Shown here: one piece after another, positions 1 through 7,121 of the stretch
Numbering within the stretch: position 1 is the first letter of the stretch
How the letters are laid out: every line of letters begins with the position of its first letter
NCBI RefSeq assembly: GCF_008364825.1
Contig: NZ_VTTO01000009.1
Location: forward strand, 186,001-250,000
Origin: Azospirillum sp. B21
Lineage (GTDB): Bacteria; Pseudomonadota; Alphaproteobacteria; Azospirillales; Azospirillaceae
DNA: 64,000 nucleotides
Reading direction: 5' to 3'
Notes under the pieces: model-generated
Databases searched by the model: none
Seen by the model: the letters and a program-made list of their open reading frames with translations, nothing else
Told to the model about the DNA's origin: nothing
Position numbers and translations under genes: made by a program

Positions 1-53
1 GCAGTGGCACGGGACTTGCGCATTCTCTGTTCAGACCGAACGGGGATACGCCC

Positions 54-377
54 ATGATGCGGAAGAAATTGGGGACGCGGGCCACGGGGAACGGCGTCCA
101 TTTGCATTTTGCAAACCGGAACGCGACGCGGGCCGGGAAACCGGCGGCACGTTTGCATTTTGCAAATGATCCCGGCATTGGCCAGGGCACCAGCCGTCAC
201 CTGGAACATGCCTGCGCCAGCCTGCAGGACGCAGCGGTGGAATTGGAGGCGGTGCTTGCCACGCTGCCCGGCGACGAGCAGGCCGATCTGCATGAGGCCA
301 TCGGCTCGATCATGGAGACGCTGCAACTGATCGCCTCGGCCCATTCCCGGCTGGAGCCGCCCATCGCCGCCGACTGA
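54..377 (+). CDS. Small hypothetical protein with a tandem 17-residue repeat
   Basis: Unrecognised 107-residue protein. The start at 54 is preceded by a GGGGA ribosome-binding-like stretch about 8 bases upstream; a second ATG follows immediately. Residues 7-40 are two copies of a 17-residue unit of the form T-R-A-x-G-(x)n-L-H-F-A-N, produced by a 51-bp tandem DNA duplication. Residues 45-107 look like an acidic helical domain with many Leu, Glu and Ala residues, and this half has strong G/C third positions like its neighbours. No signal peptide or membrane segment is evident. A hairpin terminator follows at 387-405. The C-terminal half is convincingly coding. The N-terminal repeats could instead be a regulatory region read through by chance, but no alternative ATG or GTG start lies between the repeats and the acidic half. 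Function unknown. Confidence 0.55.
   Translation: MMRKKLGTRATGNGVHLHFANRNATRAGKPAARLHFANDPGIGQGTSRHLEHACASLQDAAVELEAVLATLPGDEQADLHEAIGSIMETLQLIASAHSRLEPPIAAD
74..175 (+). repeat. 51-bp tandem duplication carrying a 15-bp palindrome
   Basis: Two adjacent copies (74-124 and 125-175), both opening GACGCGGGCC and both carrying the exact palindrome TTTGCATTTTGCAAA, at 101-115 and 152-166. The flanks have diverged while the palindrome is identical, which suggests that the palindrome is either recent or constrained. It lies inside the small reading frame at 54-377 and keeps its frame. Confidence 0.75.
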
Positions 378-386
378 GACGGCGGT

Positions 387-405
387 CGGGTTCGAACCCG
401 TTTTT
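387..405 (+). terminator. Terminator of the small gene at 54-377
   Basis: The palindrome CGGGTTCGAACCCG is followed directly by five T residues, ten bases after the stop codon. The stem is short, so efficiency is uncertain. Confidence 0.6.
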
Positions 406-417
406 CCAAGCCACATG

Positions 418-449
418 AAAAAAGGCGGCCCGCCGGGACCGCCCTTTTT
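418..449 (-). terminator. Terminator hairpin for the microprotein gene, usable in both directions
   Basis: A GC-rich stem (GGCGG pairing with CCGCC, extended by two further pairs across one mismatch) is flanked by six A residues on one side and five T residues on the other. It therefore reads as an intrinsic terminator on either strand. On the minus strand it lies about 70 bases downstream of the stop codon at 519. On the plus strand it backs up the terminator at 387-405. Confidence 0.7.
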
Positions 450-518
450 CGGTTGCCGACTCTTCGATTGCCGACTTTTCGCTCGCCGAGCGGCTCAGCC
501 GGTCACGTCGAAGCCGAC

Positions 519-581
519 TCAGTCGGAAATGGTCTGCCAGAAGAAAAAGACGACGGCGAGGACCATGATGGCGATGTCCAT
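519..581 (-). CDS. Predicted 20-residue membrane microprotein
   Basis: A 20-codon reading frame translating to MDIAIMVLAVVFFFWQTISD. It is preceded by CAGGAG eight bases before the ATG and followed, about 70 bases past its stop, by an intrinsic terminator. Residues 3-16 are continuously hydrophobic (I, A, M, V, L, F, W), so the product would be a single short membrane helix with an acidic residue at each end. A TATAGAAT sequence at 625-632 on the same strand could be the -10 element, giving a leader of about 40 bases; no good -35 element is visible. Size and architecture resemble accessory microproteins of membrane complexes (CydX, KdpF or AcrZ type), but the sequence matches none I recognise. 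The gene is too short for routine gene calling, so its support is the ribosome-binding site, hydrophobic pattern and terminator together. Confidence 0.5.
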   Translation of the reverse strand: MDIAIMVLAVVFFFWQTISD

Positions 582-1330
582 GGGAACGGCTCCTGTGGAT
601 TGCAGCGGATGGGCGTGTCGCCGGATTCTATACGACAGTTCGCGACGCGGGTGCAGTGCTTCCGTGCGCCTGCGGCGGTTTTTCACCCCCCGCACCGCAG
701 CAAAGACGGCAACCTGCAGAAAAATGCAGGGAAAATTCTCAGCCCCGCCAATGTCCCACGGTGCCGCTTCGGCCCCTCTCCCAACTTGGAGCGCCATTGG
801 ACGCCGGTGCTTCCATCGTAGCATGCACAGGCGCTGCATTCTGCAATGCATTGCATTCAAACGGTTTTCTGGACTCCAGCGATGTCCTGCACGATACCGC
901 GGCAGAGTGCAGGCGTTCACCCTGCGCTTCAAAAGCGCCCATGACCCCCACCATTCGCCGGGCGATTCCCCAAGCAAATCGCAGCGCTATGACTTTTGTC
1001 AGGGGTTGCCTTACCAGGGGGCTTTCTGGCAAGAAAAAGGCCGCTGAATACAGCGGCCTTGAGTTTAGGGAGGAAACGCCCAAGAAGGGCGAAGCAGCAA
1101 TCGCTTGCTGCACTGCAACACTATCAGAACCCGGGGGCACCGCAACCCCCAAAGCCGGCCCCTCCGCGGGGCCGAAGCTTTTAGAAGGGTCTGTTGCAGA
1201 TCGGCCACATTCAGCCGGTCCTTTTGCCGGAACACAAGCCACCCGTCGTTTCCGGCCGTTACCACAGCAGTGGCGCGCCGGCCCCCGGTCAGCCGCCGCA
1301 TCCCCTAGGCAGCGGCGCGAGGTTTGTCCC
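582..1330. other. Intergenic stretch between the microprotein gene and otsB
   Basis: No convincing gene. It holds the possible -10 element of the microprotein gene (625-632, minus), a perfect 14-bp palindrome TGCAATGCATTGCA at 842-855 amid several TGCA and GCATT repeats, and the hairpin RNA candidate at 1031-1185. The remaining sequence lacks the third-position bias of the flanking genes. Confidence 0.6.
1031..1185 (-). ncRNA. Candidate small RNA made of successive hairpins with an intrinsic terminator
   Basis: Read on the minus strand, the segment folds into five consecutive hairpins. They are AAAGC..GGCCCC/GGGGCC..GCTTT at 1151-1181, a five-G/five-C stem at 1133-1150, GCAGCAA/TTGCTGC at 1094-1111, CGCCC/GGGCG at 1077-1091, and a perfect ten-pair stem at 1037-1060 followed by TTTTT. 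Between the last two is an unpaired TTTCCTCCCTAAACTC, which contains an anti-Shine-Dalgarno-like CCTCC. The T-run lies only on the minus side, which sets the direction. No reading frame here looks coding. The 5' end is unknown and may extend to about 1260, since another short hairpin lies at 1215-1230. No known family was recognised (not 4.5S, RNase P or tmRNA). Confidence 0.55.
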
Positions 1331-2119
1331 TTGACCCACTTCCCACCCTCAGCATTCTCGGATTTCGACGCCTTCACCGCGGCCATCGGCGACCGCACCC
1401 CTGCCCTGTTCCTCGATTACGACGGCACGCTCGCCGCCATCGCGCCACGGCCGGAACTGGCGGTGATGCCGGAGGAGGCGCGCGCGGTGGTACGACGGCT
1501 GTCGGCCCTGTGCCCGGTGGCCTTCGTCAGCGGCCGCGACCTGGACGATCTGACGGCGATGGTGGCCCTGGACGATCTGGTCTATGCGGGCAGCCATGGT
1601 TTCGACCTGCGCGGACCGGACCTGCGCCGACAAGTCGGCGTCGAGTATGTCCCCGACCTCGACGCCGCCGAACGGATTCTCCGCGACCGGCTGGGTGGAA
1701 TCGCCGGCGCGCTGGTGGAGCGCAAGCGCTTCGCCATCGCCATCCACACCCGTCAGGTCGCCCCAAACGAAAAGCCGGTGGTCGCGGACACCGTCCGTGC
1801 GGTGGCGCAGGCTCAGGCACGGCTGCGCGTGACCGGCGGCAAGGAACTGTTCGAGCTTCGCCCCAACCTGCCCTGGGACAAGGGCCGCGCCGTCCTTGCT
1901 CTGCTTGAGACGCTGGGGCTGGAGGGGGACGGCACCGTGCCGATCTATCTCGGCGACGACGAGACCGACGAGGACGCCTTCCGCACGCTGTCAGGGCGTG
2001 GGATCGGCATCAGGGTGATGGATGGCCCGGCCGAGACCGCGGCGACCTGGAGCCTGCACGATACGGCGGAAGCCGCGGCGTTCCTGGGGCGGCTGGCGGA
2101 CTGGCTGGCGGAGGGGTGA
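1331..2119 (+). CDS. otsB: Trehalose-6-phosphate phosphatase
   Basis: A HAD-superfamily enzyme that hydrolyses trehalose 6-phosphate to trehalose, the second step of the OtsAB osmoprotectant pathway, in the cytoplasm. The 262-residue product has the nucleophile motif LFLDYDGTLA near residue 30, motif II in CPVAFVSGRDL, an insert with KPVVADTVRA typical of trehalose phosphatases, and the acidic Mg-binding motif IYLGDDETDEDAF near residue 205. The TTG at 1331, preceded by GCGAGG, was chosen because homology-like sequence begins just after it; a long in-frame upstream extension looks non-coding. No otsA lies next to it here, so the synthase must be elsewhere. Length is normal for the family. Confidence 0.9.
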   Translation: MTHFPPSAFSDFDAFTAAIGDRTPALFLDYDGTLAAIAPRPELAVMPEEARAVVRRLSALCPVAFVSGRDLDDLTAMVALDDLVYAGSHGFDLRGPDLRRQVGVEYVPDLDAAERILRDRLGGIAGALVERKRFAIAIHTRQVAPNEKPVVADTVRAVAQAQARLRVTGGKELFELRPNLPWDKGRAVLALLETLGLEGDGTVPIYLGDDETDEDAFRTLSGRGIGIRVMDGPAETAATWSLHDTAEAAAFLGRLADWLAEG

Positions 2120-2136
2120 GGTTGTTACGGCGGTTG

Positions 2137-2240
2137 CCCCCTCCCCAACCCTCCCCCGCTTTGCGGGAGAGGGTGCCTTGTGCGAAGCGGCGGCAGTCCC
2201 CTCTCCCACCGAAGGTGGGGGAGGGTTAGGGAGGGGGCAT
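2137..2240. repeat. REP-like palindromic element, copy 1
   Basis: A compound inverted repeat after otsB. Two G/C-rich hairpins (CCCTCCCCCGC/GCGGGAGAGGG and CCCTCTCCCACC/GGTGGGGGAGGG) lie inside an outer inverted repeat of CCTCCC and GGGAGG tracts. The same architecture recurs at 15873-15987, 39405-39515, 43943-44063 and 51862-51972. Confidence 0.8.
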
Positions 2241-2321
2241 TCGCTGGCCGACACCACCCCATTCACTAACCCTAAACCCCCGCCGCCCTATCCTATCCGC
2301 ACAACAGCCGGACAGCCTGCC

Positions 2322-2558
2322 ATGGACATCGGATCGGCCACCACCGCCACGCCTTACCCGCCGCAGGCCAGCGCCATCGACGGCTTGCAGAACGCTCAGG
2401 CCCGCACCGAAGCGGCGTCGGCGGAGATCGCGGCGGGGAACCTTGATCCGGCGGTGGTCCTCGACCTGACCGCCGCCCAGGTGGATTTCGCCGCGAACGC
2501 CAAGGTCCTGCAGACGACGCAGGAGAACAGCCGGCGGCTGCTCGACATGCTGGCCTGA
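2322..2558 (+). CDS. Small protein resembling a flagellar rod C-terminal segment
   Basis: A 78-residue protein. The N-terminal 30 residues are small and polar (S, T, A, P, Q). Residues 40-78 form an amphipathic helix with a pattern like the C-terminal end of flagellar rod and hook proteins (FlgC/FlgG family), including QVDFAANAKVLQTTQENSRR and a terminal LLDML. In those proteins this helix packs in the rod core. The protein is far shorter than any rod protein and lacks the N-terminal rod helix, so it may be a stand-alone relative or a descendant fragment. It ends 15 bases before the convergent secreted gene. Assignment rests on the helix pattern only. Confidence 0.6.
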   Translation: MDIGSATTATPYPPQASAIDGLQNAQARTEAASAEIAAGNLDPAVVLDLTAAQVDFAANAKVLQTTQENSRRLLDMLA

Positions 2559-2573
2559 AGTCATAAAGCCAGG

Positions 2574-2900
2574 TCAGCGAGGCTTATTCGGGCCGTAGAT
2601 CTTCGGCTGGCTGAAGTTCAGGTGATCGAGCAGCCCCTGGGTGGCGCAGCCGTCCACCGGCAGCTTCGCCGCACGTTGATAGGCACGGATTGCGGAGCGG
2701 GTCCGCGATCCCATCTTGCCGTCCACCGTTCCGGCATTGAAACCGTGCTCGTTCAGAGCCTCCTGCGCGCCGGAAATGAAGGCCACACGCATCTCGTCCG
2801 GCAGATTGTCCGTTTCACAGGCGGCAAAGGCCGGGGTCGCCAACAGCAGGGTGCCGCACAACATGGCGCTGCCGAGCGCCGGGAGAAGACGTCTGTTCAT
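2574..2900 (-). CDS. Secreted protein with a peptidoglycan-binding-like domain
   Basis: A 108-residue exported protein. Residues 1-26 are a typical Sec signal peptide (MNRR, a hydrophobic stretch, then AFA-A). The mature part resembles a PG_binding_1 fold: residues 49-85 contain ALNEHGFNAGTVDGKMG followed by SRTRSAIRAYQRAAKLPVDG, the usual repeat in which a short helix-turn precedes a T-R-x-A-I-x-x-[FY]-Q motif. Two cysteines (28 and 86) could form a disulfide. The start is supported by AGGAG ten bases upstream. It probably binds cell-wall glycan or peptides in the periplasm; no catalytic domain is present. Confidence 0.75.
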   Translation of the reverse strand: MNRRLLPALGSAMLCGTLLLATPAFAACETDNLPDEMRVAFISGAQEALNEHGFNAGTVDGKMGSRTRSAIRAYQRAAKLPVDGCATQGLLDHLNFSQPKIYGPNKPR

Positions 2901-2997
2901 GGATCGGTTGCTCCTGATCGTTGGAGTGGCTGCCTGTTGAAACAGCCGAGCCTAGCCTTCCATTCCGGATCGGCAATTCCGAAAAGGCGCCGAATCG

Positions 2998-3026
2998 AAA
3001 AGGGCGGCCGCAAGCGACCGCCCTTT
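2998..3026 (-). terminator. Terminator of prfB
   Basis: On the minus strand, AAAGGGCGGTCGC, a TTGC loop and GGCCGCCC are followed by TTTTC, beginning 17 bases after the prfB stop. The A-tract on the other side would let it also work from the plus side. Confidence 0.75.
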
Positions 3027-3042
3027 CCTATGGTTCGACCCG

Positions 3043-4174
3043 TCAGCCGCCTGCGGCGTGCGCGTCGTCGCTCTGACCCTTGATCCGGGAGGCCAGCGCC
3101 GCCTCCAGGAAGGGATCGAGCGCACCGTCCAGCACCGCCTGACTCTGCGAGGTCTCCACGTCGGTCCGCAGATCCTTCACCATCTGGTAGGGGTGCAGGA
3201 CATAGGAGCGGATCTGGTGGCCCCAGCCGATGTCGGTCTTGGTCGCTTCCAGCGCGGCCGCGGCATCCTCGCGGATCTTCAGCTCCCGCTCGTACAGGCG
3301 GGCACGCAGCATGTCCCACGCCTTGGCGCGGTTCTTGTGCTGCGACCGTTCCTGCTGGCAGCTCACCACGATGTTCGTCGGGATGTGCGTGATGCGCACC
3401 GCCGAGTCGGTCTTGTTGATGTGCTGGCCGCCGGCGCCCGACGCCCGGTAGGTGTCGATGCGGCAGTCCTTCTCGTTGATCTCGATGTCGATCTTGTCGT
3501 CGATCACCGGAGACACCGAGACGGCGGCAAAGCTGGTCTGGCGCCGCGCTTGGCTGTCGAACGGGCTGATGCGCACCAGACGGTGCACGCCGGCCTCGGT
3601 CTTCAGCCAGCCATAGGCGTTGTGACCCTTGATCTGCACGGTGGCGGACTTGATCCCGGCCTCTTCACCCGGCGTCTCGTCCAGCCATTCGGCCTTGTAG
3701 CCGTGCTGCTCCGCCCAGCGGGTGTACATGCGCATCAGCATCAGCGCCCAGTCCTGGGCCTCCGTGCCGCCGGCGCCGGCATTCACCTCGACGAAGCAGT
3801 CGTTCGCATCGGCTTCGCCCGACAGCAGGCTTTCGATCTGCAGCTTGTTGGCGCGGTCGCGCAGGCCGTAGAGCTGGGCCTCGGCATCGGCGACGACGGT
3901 GGCGTCACCCTCCGCCTCGCCCATCTCGATCAGTTCCAGGCTGTCGGACAGGTCGCGCTCCAGCGACCGATAGCCGGAAACCGAGGCCTCCAGCTGGGTA
4001 CGCTCGCGCATGATGGTCTGGGCCCGCGAGGGATCGTCCCAAAGCTTGGGGTCCTCGGCGAGGTTGTTCAGTTCGTCGAGACGCCGCAGTGCATTGTCCC
4101 AGTCAAAGATGCCTCCTCAGCAGCGCCAGCGATTCTCTGATCTCGCCGGCGGCCGCTTCGATCTCGGCCCGCAT
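3043..4174 (-). CDS. prfB: Peptide chain release factor 2 (two frames joined by programmed +1 frameshift)
   Basis: Recognises UGA and UAA and triggers peptidyl-tRNA hydrolysis on the ribosome. The first 23 codons run from the ATG at 4174 to an in-frame TGA at 4105-4103. The rest of the protein continues in the +1 frame, giving 376 residues, normal for RF2. The catalytic GGQ is at residues 248-250 in SGAGGQHINK, and the RF2-specific codon-recognition motif SPF is present in RISPFDSQARRQTSFA. GAGGAGG lies about seven bases upstream of the start. Reading only the second frame would give a truncated protein starting at 4011; the conserved frameshift site argues against that. Expression should be self-regulated: low RF2 slows termination at the UGA and favours frameshifting. 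Confidence 0.95.
4102..4117 (-). promoter_or_regulatory. RF2 programmed frameshift site
   Basis: On the minus strand the sequence reads AGG AGG CAT CTT TGA C. An internal Shine-Dalgarno AGGAGG (4117-4112) sits three bases before the slippery CTT (4108-4106), which is followed by the TGA stop and a C. This is the classical arrangement of prfB autoregulatory sites: the CTT codon slips to TTT and reading resumes at GAC. Confidence 0.95.
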
Positions 4175-4521
4175 GGCGGTGCCTCCTCGTCAGCCAGAGT
4201 TGAAGGGTTTGTCGGCTGCATATGTAGCGGCTCGCTCCCCGGCTTGCACCCCCTTAATGACCGCGAAGCAGGCGGGGACGGTCCCGATCGGGATCCGCCA
4301 TCGGCGAGGGCTTGCCACTTTCGTGTATGGCCCAGTCCCGGCTTGGCGGTCCTAGCCGTTTGGAATCATCCGCCCGGCCCATTTCAGAGTACGTCCCATA
4401 TCCGGCCGCACAACCCTACCGCGGCGGCGGGAAATCCCCGAAATCGTGGTTATCTTCGGCTCCGAACTTCGCCTTTCTTGCGCGGTTGCGCGGACGCGCG
4501 AGCATCTCTGCCGGGGGCACG
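4175..4521. other. Divergent promoter region between prfB and the MBOAT gene
   Basis: 347 bases with no convincing gene. It must contain the promoters for prfB (minus) and for the acyltransferase operon (plus), but no clear -35/-10 pair stands out in either direction. Confidence 0.5.
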
Positions 4522-5958
4522 ATGAGCTTCACCAGCCTGAACTTCCTGTTGTTCATCACCGTGTTCAGCGCCGGTTTCATGGCGCTGGCGCGCACGCGCG
4601 CCTTCACGCCCTTCCTGCTGGTGGCCAGTTACATCTTCTACGGCTATTGGGACTACCGGTTCTGCGCATTGCTGGCGCTGAGCACCTTCATCGACTTCTA
4701 CTGCGGTTTGAAGATCGCCGACGCGCCCGACCGCCAGACCAAGAAGCTGTACCTGTTCATCAGCCTCGGCACCAACCTGGGCATGCTGTTCTTCTTCAAA
4801 TACTACAACTTCTTCGCCGACAGCGCGGAGATCGCACTCGCATCCCTGGGCGTCGACGTCGGGCGGCGGACGCTCGATATCCTGTTGCCGGTCGGCATCT
4901 CCTTCTACACCTTCCAGAATCTCAGCTACGGCATCGACCTCTACACCGGCGAGGTGAAGCAGCCGGAACGGTCGTTGATGCGCTATGCCACCTTCGTCGC
5001 CTTCTTCCCGCAGCTGGTGGCCGGCCCGATCGTCCGGGCGCGCGACCTGCTGCCGCAAATCCAGCAGCGCCCGCGCGACATCCCGTTCGAGGAGCGCTTC
5101 GCCGGGCTGGAAAAGGTGATCTGGGGCTATTTCCTGAAGATCGGGCTGGCCGACAACGCCGCGGTGGTGGTCGACGCCCGCTTCCACCAGCCGGAGTTCT
5201 TCAACGCACTCCAGCATGTGATCGGTCTGTTCTGCTTCTCGCTGCAGATCTACGGCGACTTCGCCGGTTATTCCCTGATCGCCATCGGGCTGGCGCAGAT
5301 CTTCGGCTACACCATGTGCCAGAATTTCGCCCGGCCCTATTTCGCCACCGGCATGCGCGATTTCTGGCGGCGCTGGCACATCTCGCTGTCCACCTGGTTC
5401 CGCGACTACGTCTATGTGCCGATGGGCGGCAGCCGGACGCGCTGGCTGCGCATCCGCAACGTCGTCATCACCATGCTGATCTCCGGCCTGTGGCACGGCG
5501 CCAACTGGACCTTCGTCCTGTGGGGGGCGCTGCATGGCGGCCTGATGCTGGTCGAGGACGGCGTGCGCCGGCTGGCCGCGGTCAGCCCGGTGCGCCTCAG
5601 CGGCCCGATGCTGGCTGCAGGGCGGCTGGTGATGATCGGACTCGTCTTCATCGTGGTGACGCTGACCTGGCTGCCCTTCCGCGCCGACAGCCTGCACACG
5701 GTCTGGACCATCCTGGGCATCATCGCCCACGGCGATTTCGGCCTGCAGCAGGGCAACCTCCAGGCCAGCTCGCTGCTGCGCGTTGCCGTCGCCGGCCTGA
5801 TCGTGCTGATGGTCGATGCGCTGATCGAGCGCGGCGCCGGCCGCCGCTATGCCGGGACCAACGTGGTGGCGCGGTCGATGGCCTGCTCCGCCCTGATCCT
5901 GGTGATGCTGCTGTTCGGCAGCTTCGCCAACCATGCCTTCATTTACTTCCAGTTCTAA
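4522..5958 (+). CDS. MBOAT-family membrane O-acyltransferase (AlgI/DltB-like)
   Basis: A polytopic inner-membrane protein of 478 residues that transfers acyl (usually acetyl) groups toward periplasmic glycans. At least nine hydrophobic segments are visible. The MBOAT signature is complete: RDFWRRWHISLSTWFRDYVY around residue 280, followed by SGLWHGANWTFVLWG with the catalytic His at 325. The N-terminal part, with PVGISFYTFQNLSY, is typical of the AlgI branch. The ATG at 4522 is chosen because the hydrophobic N-terminus begins there. It is followed after 21 bases by an SGNH-like partner gene, the usual two-component arrangement for exopolysaccharide O-acetylation. The target polymer is not indicated by neighbours: no alginate or other polysaccharide genes are adjacent. 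Confidence 0.88.
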   Translation: MSFTSLNFLLFITVFSAGFMALARTRAFTPFLLVASYIFYGYWDYRFCALLALSTFIDFYCGLKIADAPDRQTKKLYLFISLGTNLGMLFFFKYYNFFADSAEIALASLGVDVGRRTLDILLPVGISFYTFQNLSYGIDLYTGEVKQPERSLMRYATFVAFFPQLVAGPIVRARDLLPQIQQRPRDIPFEERFAGLEKVIWGYFLKIGLADNAAVVVDARFHQPEFFNALQHVIGLFCFSLQIYGDFAGYSLIAIGLAQIFGYTMCQNFARPYFATGMRDFWRRWHISLSTWFRDYVYVPMGGSRTRWLRIRNVVITMLISGLWHGANWTFVLWGALHGGLMLVEDGVRRLAAVSPVRLSGPMLAAGRLVMIGLVFIVVTLTWLPFRADSLHTVWTILGIIAHGDFGLQQGNLQASSLLRVAVAGLIVLMVDALIERGAGRRYAGTNVVARSMACSALILVMLLFGSFANHAFIYFQF

Positions 5959-5979
5959 AGACCGGACGGAGTTCCTCCC

Positions 5980-7080
5980 ATGTATCGCCTTCTGGCTTGC
6001 ATCGCGTTGATCCTCGCCACCGTCACGGCGATGGACCGGGTCCTGGCTTCGGCGTTGGGCGACCTGCTTCTGCGCTCCAGCGACCGCTTCATGGCGATCT
6101 ACCGTCCGGTCGAGCCGCAGGATTTGCCGGCGGCCAAGCCCGACAGGCAGCCGGACGGGCCGGACGAGAAGCCGGGCGCCCTGATGGTCAAGGCGGCGCT
6201 CGCCTCCGCCCCCGGTCAGGACGCCCGCTCCGCCCGCGGGCCGGCCGACGTGCTGGTGCTGGGTAATTCGCGGGCGGACAACCACTTTCCCGTTTCCACC
6301 CTGCAGGACATGACCTGCGGCCGGGCGCTGAACCTGGGCATGGGCGGGGCGCCGACCGTGCTGTCGGCCCTGCTGTGGGAGGATTACGTCGAGCGGCACG
6401 GCGCACCACGCCTGCTGATCCTGGAGCCGACCGGTCTGGTCGACAATCCGCACGACCTCGCCGACCTGCCGCTGCTGGCCTACTACTCGCCGCGCATCGA
6501 CGCCTTCGTTCGGCAGGAAAACCAGGAACTGTGGATGGCCAACCACGCCTTCCACCTGATGACCTTCAACAACAACCAGACCATGCGGCTGGTCGCCGGA
6601 CTGCTGAAGCCTGCCGCCGACCGCACGCTGGTGGGCATCATCCCCGAACCGCTGAAGGCGCAGCTCGCCGCCGCGCCGGAAGAGGTGATGACCGCCGCCG
6701 ACGCCAATTGGCAGGCGCTGGACCGCATCATCCGCAGTGCCCAGGCGCAAGGCACCCGGGTTGCGGTGGTCATCACCCCCTACTTCCCGACTTATGCCGG
6801 CAAGCTGAAGAATTTCGACGCCTTCTTCGCCGAGATGAAGAGCCGACTGCCGTCCGGCGTGACCGTGATCGACGCCCGCCGCGCGGTGGACAAGGACGAG
6901 CTGTTCATGGACGCCCTGCACGTCAACGAGGACGGCGTGCGCGCGATGTTCGCGGCGCTGGAACCGGACCTGCGCCCGCTCGGCAGCTGTCCGGTGGAGG
7001 CCATCGCCTCGCTGACGGCGGCGGGGACGGTGGTAGGGACGGTGGCGGGTACGGTGGCGGGAACAGCCTCCACCCATTGA
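5980..7080 (+). CDS. Membrane-anchored SGNH-like protein, partner of the MBOAT protein
   Basis: A 366-residue protein with an N-terminal membrane anchor or signal (residues 3-28) and a periplasmic domain. SGNH-hydrolase features are present: GNSR at 95-98 with the candidate nucleophile Ser97, an Asn/Gly-rich block II, and D311-x-x-H314 in MDALHVNEDG as the Asp-His pair. This matches the AlgJ/AlgX/DltD type of accessory acyltransferase that passes acetyl groups from the MBOAT protein to a glycan. It lies 21 bases downstream of the MBOAT gene and ends with a terminator, so the two form a compact operon. The C-terminal 20 residues are a Gly/Thr/Val-rich low-complexity tail (repeated GTVVGTVAGT), probably formed by short repeat expansion in the DNA at about 7020-7065. 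Confidence 0.75.
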   Translation: MYRLLACIALILATVTAMDRVLASALGDLLLRSSDRFMAIYRPVEPQDLPAAKPDRQPDGPDEKPGALMVKAALASAPGQDARSARGPADVLVLGNSRADNHFPVSTLQDMTCGRALNLGMGGAPTVLSALLWEDYVERHGAPRLLILEPTGLVDNPHDLADLPLLAYYSPRIDAFVRQENQELWMANHAFHLMTFNNNQTMRLVAGLLKPAADRTLVGIIPEPLKAQLAAAPEEVMTAADANWQALDRIIRSAQAQGTRVAVVITPYFPTYAGKLKNFDAFFAEMKSRLPSGVTVIDARRAVDKDELFMDALHVNEDGVRAMFAALEPDLRPLGSCPVEAIASLTAAGTVVGTVAGTVAGTASTH

Positions 7081-7084
7081 CGAA

Positions 7085-7117
7085 GGGGGCGCCCGCCAGG
7101 ACGCCCCCCTCCCCTTT
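7085..7117 (+). terminator. Terminator of the MBOAT/SGNH operon
   Basis: GGGGGCG and CGCCCCC form a stem around a ten-base loop, followed by CTCCCCTTTTC. It starts five bases after the SGNH stop codon and ends just before the convergent PBP1A stop. Confidence 0.7.
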
Positions 7118-7121
7118 TCAC

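Noticed and set aside
1031..1260. 6S RNA, 4.5S RNA or tmRNA in the hairpin-rich region
   Set aside because: The region lacks the long rod with a central bubble expected of 6S, the GGAAGCAGC-type loop of SRP RNA, and tmRNA ends. It is therefore reported only as an unclassified RNA candidate.
4012..4174. prfB as a frameshifted pseudogene or truncated gene
   Set aside because: The in-frame TGA is set in the conserved AGGAGG-CAT-CTT-TGA-C context, and the upstream 23 codons form a proper RF2 N-terminus, so this is the programmed site.
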